From positions 62,001-126,000 of the forward strand of contig CAVUTF010000046.1 in assembly GCA_963744305.1 (NCBI GenBank): a stretch of DNA of 64,000 bases, written 5' to 3'. Positions 28,084-36,515 of this stretch are shown one piece after another. Source of the stretch: FEN-1219 sp963744305. Its GTDB lineage: Bacteria; Pseudomonadota; Gammaproteobacteria; Steroidobacterales; Rariloculaceae. Under the pieces are notes generated by a model that was not told the origin of the DNA, made no database searches, and worked only from the letters and a program-made list of their open reading frames with translations. The number at the start of each line of letters is the position of its first letter. The stretch's first letter is position 1. A program made the translations under genes and the position numbers.

Positions 28084-30300
28084 TCAGCGCCAATTGCCGA
28101 TCATCAAGAACGGCGCCCAGTAGGCCGGATGCCGGTAACGCTCGTCGTTGAGCAGGGCCAGCTGCGCACCGCGTAGTGCATCCGCCTTGTCGTTCGAAGG
28201 TTGCGCGAGCTGCCGATAGAACTCCGCAACGAGCAGCGCGGTCGATTCGTCGTTGATGAACCACAGCGATGCGAGTGCGCTGCGCGCGCCGGCCTTGACC
28301 GCCACTCCGGCGAGCCCGAGCGCGGCGCGCTCGTCGCCGACTGCGGTCTGACAGGCGGAGAGCACGAGCAGGTCAACGGGCCTATCGGTGAAACGCTGGC
28401 TGCCCATCACGTCTTCGAGCCGGTCCATCGTGATCACGTCGTCGAACGCGAGCAGGAACGAGCGCCGATAGTCGGCCTCGAAGCGTGCGTGCGTGGCCAT
28501 GTGCACGATCGAGTAGCCGCCGGCGACGATCTCGCGCTCGAGCGTCGCGGTGACGAATGCCTCGTCGGAGTACGTGCGCGACGGAAACGTGCTCTCGATG
28601 CTTTGGAGCTCCTCCGCGACGAACGGCAGGCCCGGAAACCCCTGCACGGGGGCCGTGATGCCGTTGAGCAGCACGCGCGTGATCGGCTCGGCGGTGGCGA
28701 CGCCGACGAGCGATAGGCCCGGCGTCGTCGCAAGGGCATAGCGCTCGACGAGGAATCGCTCGCCGTCGTGCAGCACCGAGAGCGGTATCGTTCGCAACGG
28801 GCCGTCGGGCACGATCACGAGCGTCGTCGGCGCGGCCTCTGCGAGCACGGGCTCGAGCGGCTCGATCAACCACCGGTAAAGGCGCTGCGCCGGCGCGAGA
28901 TACTCGTCGCCCAATTCGACGCTTTCGATCGCCTGGCGCAGCAACCGAATCTCGTTCGTCAACTCTGCGAGGCCCACATCGGCGGTGAACTGGTAGAGCC
29001 GGCCGCGGGCGTTCACGAGCAGCTCGGCGCGATCGGCGAACAGCATCGGGTAGATCACGAGCGCGTCGTCGCCTTGCGCCCGCGACGGATCGGAGACTGC
29101 CGGGAGCGCGCACTGGTTCTCGAAGTAGTTGCGCACTTCCGCGACCCGTAGCTGCTCGAGCGTCTGCTGCACTTCGCGCAGCGCTCCGGCTGCATCCTCT
29201 GCCGAGAGTCCGCGAGTGCCCGCCAACATCAAATCCGCATACTCCTCGTAGAGCGGCAGCACGTCCTCTTGGAAGCCGCGTCGCGATGTGGCGATCCAGC
29301 CCCTCGTCTTGCCGAGCGTGTCGATCGCGGCACGGTAGGAACGCAGCGCCTCGGAAGCGTTGCCGAGACGCCGCAACAAGCGGCCGGCTTGCCATTCCCA
29401 GCGATACAGGCTGTCGTTCGCGACCGCTGTCTGAGCGACGAGCACGGCTTGCCGCGTCGCGGTCAATGCGCGGGTTGGCTCACCGCGAAGCTCGTACGCG
29501 GCGCCGAGCTCGCCGTACGCGTGCGACAGCAACCGCGGATCGTCGAGCGCACGCGTAATCTCGAGCGCGCGCTCCGCGGAGTCTTGCGCGAGGAGCGAGT
29601 GGCGCTCGCGCGCCGCCGAGCTTCCGGCGAGATCGCGGTGCAGCTCGGCGAGCGCGAGCAGGATCGAAGCCTTCGCCGTGGGGTCTTCGAGAGTCCGCGC
29701 GGCGCTGCCGAGGTCTTCGAGCTCCGGGAGCAGGTTCTCGCCGGAACCGGCCTCGCTGCGCGCGCGCGCGAGATTCAGGGTGGCCGTGAGACGTAGCGAG
29801 TCGGTCGCGGCGAGCTCACGACTGTCGGCGAACGCGGCAAGCCCGAGCCGCGGCTCGTCGTTCGCCATGTAGGCGCGGCCGAGGTCGTTCAGCAGCGGCG
29901 CGGCGTCCGCCGCCCGCTGCGACGCCGCCGCGATCTCGATGCCCCGCTCGAGCGCGCCGATCGCCGCTGCGTAGTCGCCGAGCGCCGCGTGGACTTGGCC
30001 CAAGCGCGCGTGGATGGTTATAGTCGCCGCAGCGTTTTCCGTGTCCCCATCGGAGGCGAGGCGGAGCGCCGCGTCGAGCGCATCCAACGCGCGCAGCGCT
30101 TGACCGGCCGCTTGATGACAATCCGCCGCGCGGACGAGCTGCTCGATCGTGGCGGAGGGCGCCGATGCGACGTCGTCGCAAGCGACCTGCGCGTGCGCCT
30201 GCACGGAGAAGGCTTCAATGCAAATGCATGCAGCGACCGACCCTACGAACGATCGGCGCACTCGCAGGACAGCCGCGGCGTGACGCAAGAGACCGGGCAT
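28084..30300 (-). CDS. Exported TPR-CHAT (caspase-like) protease
   Basis: The intact 738-residue protein has a signal peptide (VAACICIEAFSVQAHAQ). TPR repeats run from about residue 50 to 330 (AALGDYAAAIGALERGIEIA, GNASEALRSYRAAIDTL). A CHAT domain occupies roughly 430-738. The catalytic dyad is visible: His about 604 (SIVHMATHARFEAD) and Cys about 650 (LLVLSACQTAVGDERAALGL). CHAT proteases are relatives of separase and caspases. In two-partner secretion loci their role is not established; processing of the exoprotein or of a surface partner is an inference from the operon. It heads the CHAT-FhaC-FhaB operon and is divergent from the CHASE2 cyclase gene across 84 bases. Confidence 0.9.
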   Translation of the reverse strand: MPGLLRHAAAVLRVRRSFVGSVAACICIEAFSVQAHAQVACDDVASAPSATIEQLVRAADCHQAAGQALRALDALDAALRLASDGDTENAAATITIHARLGQVHAALGDYAAAIGALERGIEIAAASQRAADAAPLLNDLGRAYMANDEPRLGLAAFADSRELAATDSLRLTATLNLARARSEAGSGENLLPELEDLGSAARTLEDPTAKASILLALAELHRDLAGSSAARERHSLLAQDSAERALEITRALDDPRLLSHAYGELGAAYELRGEPTRALTATRQAVLVAQTAVANDSLYRWEWQAGRLLRRLGNASEALRSYRAAIDTLGKTRGWIATSRRGFQEDVLPLYEEYADLMLAGTRGLSAEDAAGALREVQQTLEQLRVAEVRNYFENQCALPAVSDPSRAQGDDALVIYPMLFADRAELLVNARGRLYQFTADVGLAELTNEIRLLRQAIESVELGDEYLAPAQRLYRWLIEPLEPVLAEAAPTTLVIVPDGPLRTIPLSVLHDGERFLVERYALATTPGLSLVGVATAEPITRVLLNGITAPVQGFPGLPFVAEELQSIESTFPSRTYSDEAFVTATLEREIVAGGYSIVHMATHARFEADYRRSFLLAFDDVITMDRLEDVMGSQRFTDRPVDLLVLSACQTAVGDERAALGLAGVAVKAGARSALASLWFINDESTALLVAEFYRQLAQPSNDKADALRGAQLALLNDERYRHPAYWAPFLMIGNWR

Positions 30301-30384
30301 CGTGATGTCCGCTTTTTCGGCACTGTAGCATGGCTAAGCTGACTCGAACCACGCGCCGAGAATGTTGCTAAGGCGGCATCAGTG

Positions 30385-32314
30385 ATGAAAAACGCTCATC
30401 AATCGTTGCTCGCCGGCGTCGTTCTCGCCGTGCTTGCCGCGGCGCTCGCGTGGCTCGGCACGCGGCATCTTCCGGTGCTGCGGCAAGGATCCGCGTGGCT
30501 CGAGGACCTGCAGCTCGCGTATTTCTCGCAACCGCGCACGCAAACCGACGCGGTGGTTCTGCTGACGATCGACGAGAACACGCTCGCCGAGCTGCCGTTC
30601 CGCTCGCCGATCAGCCGCGCCTTCTTGGCCCGCGTGTTGCGCTCGCTCGCGGACAAGAAGCCGCGCGCCGTCGGCATCGACATCCTGTTCGATCAGCCCA
30701 CGATCGCCGAGGACGACGAGGCGTTGCTCGCGGCCATCGACTCGTTCCCTGCTCCGGTGGTCGCGGTGGTCGGCGACGCGAGCACAGGTTTGACGCCGCG
30801 CCAGCTCGAGTTTCAGGAACGCTACCTCGAAGACCGAAGCGTCGGCGCAGCAACCGTGCACACGATCGACGGCGTCGTTCGCGAGGTCTTTCCCGGCGAG
30901 ATGACCGAGAGCGGTTTTAGGCCGAGCCTAGTCGCAGAGCTCGCCGGCGCTCTTGGCGTCGAGCTCGTCGAGCCGCAACGCATCTACTATCGAGTGCAAC
31001 GACGAAGGCGAGCCGCCGCCGATTCGCGCATTCCCCGCGGCCACGGTCGAGCACTTGCCGGCGGCCTGGATCGAGGGCCGCGCGGTGCTCCTCGGTGCCG
31101 ATCTGCCGAATCAAGATCGCTTTCGGACGCCGCTCTCGGTGCTCGGCGGCGCGGCGTCGACGATGGCCGGCGTCGAGATCCATGCGCAGTCGCTCGCCCA
31201 GCTCCTGGACGGCGAGCGCTACCCCGCGGCCGCCACGTGGATCGAGGTCCTGATCTTGTTAGCCGCCGCCGCGATCGGCTGCGCTTTGCCGTTCACGGCG
31301 TTGAGCCTGCCGCTCAAAACGGTGCTCGGCGCCGTGTGCGTCATCGGCTACACCGTGCTCGGGTTCATGTGGTTCGCGCAAGGCGGTGTGCAGCTGCCGT
31401 TGCTCGGTCCGGCCGCCGCTTTCTTCCTCGCCGCGAGCTTCGGCAGCGCCTACGCGCGGCACGAGGACCGTACCGAAAAGCGTTTCGTGCGCGAGGCGTT
31501 TCAGCGCTACGTGTCCCCGGCCGTGATCGAGCACGTGCTGAGCGATCCGCGCAAGCTCGTGCTCGGGGGCGAGAAGCGCGAAATGAGCTTTCTGTTTTCC
31601 GACCTTGCGAGCTTCACGAGTCTCACCGAGGAACAAACGCCAGAGACCATCGTGTCGCTGCTGCAGGAGTATTTCGAAGGGATGCTCAAGATCGCGCTGG
31701 ACCATGGCGGCACCGTGGATCGACTAATCGGCGACAGCATCGCCGTGTTCTTCAACGCTCCGGCGGAGCAGCCAGACCACGCGCAGCGCGCGGTTCGTTG
31801 CGCGCTCGCAGTGGATCGTTTCTGCGAGGCGTTTCGTGCCGAGCGGCGCGAGCGTGGGTTGCCGCTCGGCGTGACGCGGATCGGCGTGCACACGGGCACG
31901 GCGATCGTCGGCAACGTCGGCAGCGCCGTGCGATTCCATTACACGGCGCACGGCGATGCCGTGAATACCGCCGCACGGCTCGAGAGCGTGAACAAGCATT
32001 TGGGGACGCGCGTCTGCATCAGCAGCGATGCAGCCCGCCATTGCCCCGAGGAACGCTTGCGCATGGTCGGCGAGCTCGTGCTCAAGGGCAAAACTCGAGC
32101 GCTTCGGTGCGTCACGCCGCTCGACGAAGGACTAGAATCGATGGTCGACGATTATCTCGAGGCCTATGTGGCCCTCGAACAGGAAGATCCGGCCGCGATC
32201 GAGCTGTTTGCGGCGCTGCACCAGAAGTTTCCGAACGACGAGCTGATCGCTTTTCACCTGCGGCGGCTTGCCCGCGGCGAACGTGGGAGCAGAATCGTGC
32301 TAGAGGAGAAATAA
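30385..32314 (+). CDS. CHASE2-domain class III adenylate/guanylate cyclase, one frameshift
   Basis: An N-terminal membrane helix (LAGVVLAVLAAALAWLG) precedes an extracytoplasmic CHASE2 domain (VVLLTIDENTLAELPFRSPI, KPRAVGIDILFDQPT, RTPLSVLGG). Membrane helices follow (LILLAAAAIGCALPF and onwards), then a class III cyclase domain. Metal-binding Asp residues are in FLFSDLASFTSL and LIGDSIAVFFNAP; the transition-state Asn and Arg are in DAVNTAARLES. The residue that is Lys in most bacterial adenylate cyclases (DKFIGD) is Arg here (DRLIGD), and the other purine-contact position is Thr (YTAHGD), as in class IIIb. A one-base break near 31000 splits the CHASE2 domain. The start is ATG 30385 or the adjacent GTG 30382. 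Confidence 0.85.
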
Positions 32315-32316
32315 CA

Positions 32317-33054
32317 ATGAACGTTCGACATTGCCTGCGCTCGGCGCTGCTGCTTGCCTGCGCGCTTGCGCCCCTCGCGCACGCCGCCGAGCAAGTCGTT
32401 CTCGAATCAAACAGCGCGATGTATCAGGCGGGGCGCACCCTCGACGGCGAGAGCGAGATCATGTTGGCCGCGATGGAGTTCGTCGTGTTCGCGACCGAGG
32501 ACGGCCGTTTCCTGCGAATCGCGGGCCCGTACATGGGGCCGGCGACGGGCGGCGATAGACCCGGCCCGCCCCCGAGCGAAAGCAATGTGCGCCGCGCCGT
32601 TGCGCAACTCGTCGGCGCACGGCCGGCGGAGGCCGGAGGGCTCGCAGGCGTGCGCGGCGATCTCGATGACGAGCGGGACGCCGCCGACACGCGGCCCGAT
32701 CCGTGGCTGATCCACGCCGAACGAACCGGAGATCAATGCGTGCTGCGCGGCAGCGCAGTTGCGTTCTGGCGCGAGCAAAGCGACGCGCCTCTGACCGCGG
32801 AGCTCGTCGACGTGACGGACAATCGCACGGCGTCGCTGCAGTGGCCCGCGAGCGAGGCGCGCGCCGCGTGGCCGTTCGACTCACCGCCCGCGGACAACCG
32901 CGTTTATCTCGTGAGGCCGGCGGGCGGCATACGGTCGGTCGCGATCAGGCTGCACGCGCTTGCCCACGAGCTCGCGGACAAGGACCTTGCGACGGTCGCT
33001 TGGCTCGCGGCGCGCGGCTGCACCGACCAAGCGCGAACGCTGCTCAGTCTCTAG
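32317..33054 (+). CDS. Exported protein of unknown function, cyclase operon partner
   Basis: ATG 32317 lies two bases after the cyclase stop, with AGAGGAG inside the cyclase 3' end, so the two genes are surely co-transcribed. A signal peptide (ALLLACALAPLAHA) opens a 245-residue protein with EFVVFATEDGRFLRIAGPYM and, later, DPWLIHAERTGDQCVLRGSA. The C-terminal third is helical with LATVAWLAARGCTDQARTLL. Two cysteines could pair. I recognise no family. The pairing suggests a periplasmic component of CHASE2 signalling or of the exoprotein system, which is an inference. Confidence 0.7.
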   Translation: MNVRHCLRSALLLACALAPLAHAAEQVVLESNSAMYQAGRTLDGESEIMLAAMEFVVFATEDGRFLRIAGPYMGPATGGDRPGPPPSESNVRRAVAQLVGARPAEAGGLAGVRGDLDDERDAADTRPDPWLIHAERTGDQCVLRGSAVAFWREQSDAPLTAELVDVTDNRTASLQWPASEARAAWPFDSPPADNRVYLVRPAGGIRSVAIRLHALAHELADKDLATVAWLAARGCTDQARTLLSL

Positions 33055-33586
33055 GTGCGCTGCCGGCGGCCGCGTGCTGCGGATCCTCCTGCACGACGAA
33101 CTCGTGCTCGGGATGCTGCACGATCAGCACCGGGCACGGCGCGTGCCGGATAACTTTCTCCGCCACGCTGCCCGCGAGCAGGTGCTCGACGAAGCCGAGC
33201 CGGTGCTTGCCCATGATGATGAGCTCGACCGCGAGCTCCGCGGCGCACGCGACGATCGCCTCGTCCGGGTCGCCGTGTGACGCGCGCAGCAAATATTCAG
33301 CGCGCGTGTCTTGTTCCTCGTGCGGCTGCAGCAACCGGCTCAGCTCCTGCCGCGCGGCATTGCGCGCAACGTCGGCGGGCGTGGGCTCCGAGCTCGAAGC
33401 CTCCGGCTCCAACACCTCGAGAACGCGCTCGGTCTCGATGACCGCGTCGAACTCCTTCGCGGGAAGCGCGTGCAGCAGAAACAGCTTCGCGCCAAATTGG
33501 CGCGCGAACGCGACGCCGTACTTGATCGCCGTTTGCGAAGGCTCGCCGAGATTCGTCGGCACGAGAATCCGCGTCAACGCAAACAC
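33044..33586 (-). CDS. Universal stress protein (UspA family)
   Basis: I choose GTG 33586 because GGGGAGG sits six bases before it and the fold begins at once (FALTRILVPTNLGEPSQTAI). The 180-residue protein ends the UspA domain with VELIIMGKHRLGFVEHLLAG and SVAEKVIRHAPCPVLIV. This carries the G-x2-G-x9-G(S/T) ATP-binding pattern of the nucleotide-binding subgroup. An insert of about 40 residues (VLEPEASSSEPTPADVARNA) sits in the middle. It overlaps the 3' end of the convergent secreted-protein gene by 11 bases. Such proteins support stress survival; the exact role is unknown. Confidence 0.87.
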   Translation of the reverse strand: MFALTRILVPTNLGEPSQTAIKYGVAFARQFGAKLFLLHALPAKEFDAVIETERVLEVLEPEASSSEPTPADVARNAARQELSRLLQPHEEQDTRAEYLLRASHGDPDEAIVACAAELAVELIIMGKHRLGFVEHLLAGSVAEKVIRHAPCPVLIVQHPEHEFVVQEDPQHAAAGSAPRD

Positions 33587-33660
33587 CGTTCCTCCCCATC
33601 GAACGCCGGAGGCGCCCGACAAATTCACGCTACGCCGAGACTAGCCGTGAATCAACGACC

Positions 33661-33697
33661 GGGGTCAGGCACGGGGTCAGGCACGGTGCCTGACCCC
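33661..33697. repeat. REP-like element: GGGGTCAGGCAC twice, then its inverse
   Basis: GGGGTCAGGCAC occurs at 33661-33672 and again at 33673-33684, followed by GTGCCTGACCCC at 33686-33697. The second copy and its inverse form a perfect 12-bp stem with a one-base spacer. The same word appears at 21557. It lies between the convergent/divergent ends of the Usp gene and the DUF5916 gene, as expected of REP-type sequences. Confidence 0.65.
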
Positions 33698-33789
33698 GCT
33701 TGCGCTTTAGCATTCTTGGCGTTGCGCCGCGGCGGTTGCGCGATAATTCTCGGCGAGCTCATAACAAACAACCGTCGCAGAGGAACTTC

Positions 33790-36003
33790 TTGTCTCGCCT
33801 ATTGCGCCTGACCCTCGGGACCGTAGCCCCCACAGCACTCGCACTGAGCGCATTCGCGCAGGTTGATTCATCGCTGACGACGCGGCCCATCGCGCAGGCG
33901 ATGCCGCTCGCGACCGCGCCCACGGTCGACGGCAACGTCGCGGGCGACCCCGCGTGGGAGGGCGCGCAAGCGATCGATCAGTTCTGGCAAATCCAGCCAA
34001 ACGCAGGCGCCGCCGCGAGCCAGCGCACCGTGGTCTTCGTCGGCTTCACTGACCGCGCGCTGCACATCGGCCTCATCGCCTACGACGATGAGCCGCTCGA
34101 GATCGTCTCCACCGACAGCCGCCGCGACTCGTCGCTCGAGGACACCGACAGCTTTCGCGTGCTGATCGACGGCCTGCTCGATCGGCAGAACGGCTACGTG
34201 TTCGGCACGACGCCGGGCGGCATGGAGTACGACGGTCAGGTGTCGCGCGAAGGCGCGGGTCAGTTCATGGCGGGCAGCGAGAGCGGCTTCAATCAGAACT
34301 GGGACACGTCGTGGACGGTGCGCGCCGCCGTTTCGGACATCGGCTGGAGCGCCGAGATGGAGATCCCGTTCACATCCCTGCGCTTCGGCGCGGAGGAAGT
34401 GCAGACCTGGGGCTTCAACTTCGAGCGCCGGGTTCGCCGCAACAACGAAATCTCGTTCTGGGCGCCGCTGTCGCAGGAACGCAATCTGTTCCAAGTCTCC
34501 GAGGCCGGGTCGATCGAGGGAATTCGCGTGCCGCGCCAGCGCAACTTGCAGCTCACGCCGTACGTGCTCGGCGAGTCGCGCAGCGGCGGCGCGCTCGCGG
34601 AGACGCAATCCGAGGACGAGGCCGGCTTCGACTTGAAGTACTCGATCACGCCGAGCTTGACGCTCGATGCGACGTACAACACGGATTTCGCGCAAGTGGA
34701 AGTCGACGAGGAGCAGGTGAACCTCGATCGCTTCAGCTTGTTCTTTCCCGAGAAGCGCGCGTTCTTCCTCGAGAACGCGGGACAATTCACGGTCGGCAAT
34801 CCGCAAGAGGTGGAGCTCTTCTTCAGCCGGCGCATCGGCATCGCGGACGGGCAGCCCGTGCCGATCGAAGGCGGCTTGCGGCTGTCCGGCAAGATCGGCA
34901 CGCGGACCAACGTCGGTTTCTTGCGGATGAGCTCCGAGGAGGTTCCCGGCCTCGCACCCGGCAACGACTACTCCGTCGCGCGCGTGAATCAGGAGCTGCC
35001 GAACCGCTCGGCGATCGGCGGACTGTTCGTCGATCGCGACGGCGACGGCAGCTTGCTCGGCAACGCGGCCGACGATCAGAACCAAACTTACGCGCTCGAC
35101 GGGCGCTGGGGCATCGGCGAGAACTCTCTGATCCAAGCGTGGGTCGCCGAGACGAGCACGCCGGGATCGACGGGCCGCGACGACGCATTCGCCGTTTCTG
35201 GCGACTACACCGACGCGGACTGGACTTACGGGCTCGGCTACACCGAGGTCGGCGATAGCTTCAATCCTGAAGTCGGCTTTCTCGCGCGCCGCGACTACAA
35301 GAAATTCGAGGGCCGAATCTTCCGCCGCGTGCGGCCTCCGGATCTCTGGAACCTCTTCGAGGTACGGCCGCACATCGTTTATCGCGGTTACTGGGATTTC
35401 GACGGCTTCCAGGAAACCGGCTTCCTGCACATGGACACGCACTGGGAGTTTCAAACCGGCCGCGAATTTCACACGGGCGTCAACGTCACGACGGAAGGCT
35501 TGAAGCAACCGTTCGACATCGTGCCCGGCGTGACGGTCTTGCCCGGCACCTACAACCACGAGGAGCTGCAGCTCGTCTTCCGCGGCGACGGTTCTGCGCC
35601 GTTGAATTTCGATTTGAACACGACGATCGGCGGCCGCTTCGGCGGCGATCGCGTCGCGCTCACGCCGACGATCCGCTACCGCATCGGCGAGAAGTTCAGC
35701 TCCGAGCTCGCCTACAACTACAACGAGTTCGACCTGCCGGTGCCGGGCGGGGACTTCACGGCCAATCTCTGGCGGCTGCGCGTGTCCTACTCGTTCTCGC
35801 CGCGCATGCTCGTGCAGATGCTGATGCAGTACAACGAGCAGGCGGATACGGTCTCCACGAACCTGCGATTCTCGTGGCTGCAGTCCGCAAACGCCGGCCT
35901 CTACGTCGTCTACAACGAGGTTGAGGAGGACGGCTTCGGCGCGCTGCCGCGCGGGCGCGAGTTCGTCGTCAAATACAGCCGCATCTTCGACCTACTCCGG
36001 TAG
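33790..36003 (+). CDS. DUF5916-family outer-membrane protein with CBM9-like N-terminus
   Basis: A TTG at 33790 is the best start: AGAGGA lies just upstream and a signal peptide follows (LRLTLGTVAPTALALSAFAQ). The longer frame would run into the REP element. Residues about 30-220 form a carbohydrate-binding family-9-like sandwich (APTVDGNVAGDPAWEGAQAI, DTDSFRVLIDGLLDRQNGYV). The DUF5916 part (NTDFAQVEVDEEQVNLDRFS; FFPEKRAFFLENAGQF) and alternating C-terminal strands then indicate an outer-membrane beta-barrel. The gene is intact, about 737 codons. Members are widespread and uncharacterised; a hydrolytic or binding role on surface glycans is only a guess. Confidence 0.85.
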   Translation: MSRLLRLTLGTVAPTALALSAFAQVDSSLTTRPIAQAMPLATAPTVDGNVAGDPAWEGAQAIDQFWQIQPNAGAAASQRTVVFVGFTDRALHIGLIAYDDEPLEIVSTDSRRDSSLEDTDSFRVLIDGLLDRQNGYVFGTTPGGMEYDGQVSREGAGQFMAGSESGFNQNWDTSWTVRAAVSDIGWSAEMEIPFTSLRFGAEEVQTWGFNFERRVRRNNEISFWAPLSQERNLFQVSEAGSIEGIRVPRQRNLQLTPYVLGESRSGGALAETQSEDEAGFDLKYSITPSLTLDATYNTDFAQVEVDEEQVNLDRFSLFFPEKRAFFLENAGQFTVGNPQEVELFFSRRIGIADGQPVPIEGGLRLSGKIGTRTNVGFLRMSSEEVPGLAPGNDYSVARVNQELPNRSAIGGLFVDRDGDGSLLGNAADDQNQTYALDGRWGIGENSLIQAWVAETSTPGSTGRDDAFAVSGDYTDADWTYGLGYTEVGDSFNPEVGFLARRDYKKFEGRIFRRVRPPDLWNLFEVRPHIVYRGYWDFDGFQETGFLHMDTHWEFQTGREFHTGVNVTTEGLKQPFDIVPGVTVLPGTYNHEELQLVFRGDGSAPLNFDLNTTIGGRFGGDRVALTPTIRYRIGEKFSSELAYNYNEFDLPVPGGDFTANLWRLRVSYSFSPRMLVQMLMQYNEQADTVSTNLRFSWLQSANAGLYVVYNEVEEDGFGALPRGREFVVKYSRIFDLLR

Positions 36004-36028
36004 GGAGGGTGCTGTTAGCATTCTCAAG

Positions 36029-36373
36029 ATGTTGAAAGCACCGAGCCTGTGGTTGGCGCTGCTGCTGCCCGGCGTCGCGCTCGCCAATGACTTCCCGACG
36101 CAAGCGCGCGTGGAGTTCGTGCTCGGCTGCATGAACGAGCAGGGCGGGCAGAGCTACGACACCCTTTATAAATGCGTCTGCTTGGTCGACGCGATCGCGG
36201 CCGAGATGAGCCACGAGCGAGTTCGCCGCAAGCGCAGGTATTCAGCCAGCTGCGGTCGACGGCGGGCGAGCGCGGCGGCGTGTTCCGCGATCCCGACCAG
36301 GCGCGATCGCTCGTCGACGAAGCTCGAGGCCGCCATCGAGCGCGGCAAGGCCCGGTGCTTCATCCGTAACTGA
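36029..36373 (+). CDS. Small exported cysteine-containing protein, two compensating frame breaks
   Basis: ATG 36029 starts a signal peptide (APSLWLALLLPGVALAND), then ARVEFVLGCMNEQGGQSYDT and LYKCVCLVDAIAAEMSHE with three cysteines. From about 36222 to 36312 a second frame reads QAQVFSQLRSTAGERGGVFR, after which the first frame resumes as KLEAAIERGKARCFIRN. The restored protein of about 115 residues looks like the small four-cysteine periplasmic proteins found beside methanol or alcohol dehydrogenase clusters. That association is an inference from position; xoxF begins 143 bases downstream. Confidence 0.6.
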   Translation: MLKAPSLWLALLLPGVALANDFPTQARVEFVLGCMNEQGGQSYDTLYKCVCLVDAIAAEMSHERVRRKRRYSASCGRRRASAAACSAIPTRRDRSSTKLEAAIERGKARCFIRN

Positions 36374-36383
36374 CAGAGTCGGC

Positions 36384-36444
36384 GTCAGGTACCGATTTTC
36401 CCGTCGGTGGCACAGTGCGCCTGTAGCGAAAATCGGCACCCGAC
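36384..36444. repeat. REP-like palindromic element, diverged copy
   Basis: GTCAGGTACCGATTTTC (36384-36400) and GAAAATCGGCACCCGAC (36428-36444) are inverted copies with two mismatches over 17 bases, around a 27-base loop. They match the arms of the perfect element at 61472-61555. The element lies in the gap between the small cysteine protein and xoxF. Confidence 0.7.
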
Positions 36445-36515
36445 CTCGTGCTTGCATGCGCAGAGCATAATGTCAAACGCGACCCGGACCAAAGCTAACT
36501 AATAAGGAGAGCGGG

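Noticed and set aside
30330..30381. Possible tRNA-like sequence (CTCGAACCACGCGCCGAG)
   Set aside because: No acceptor stem, anticodon arm or T-loop can be formed around it.
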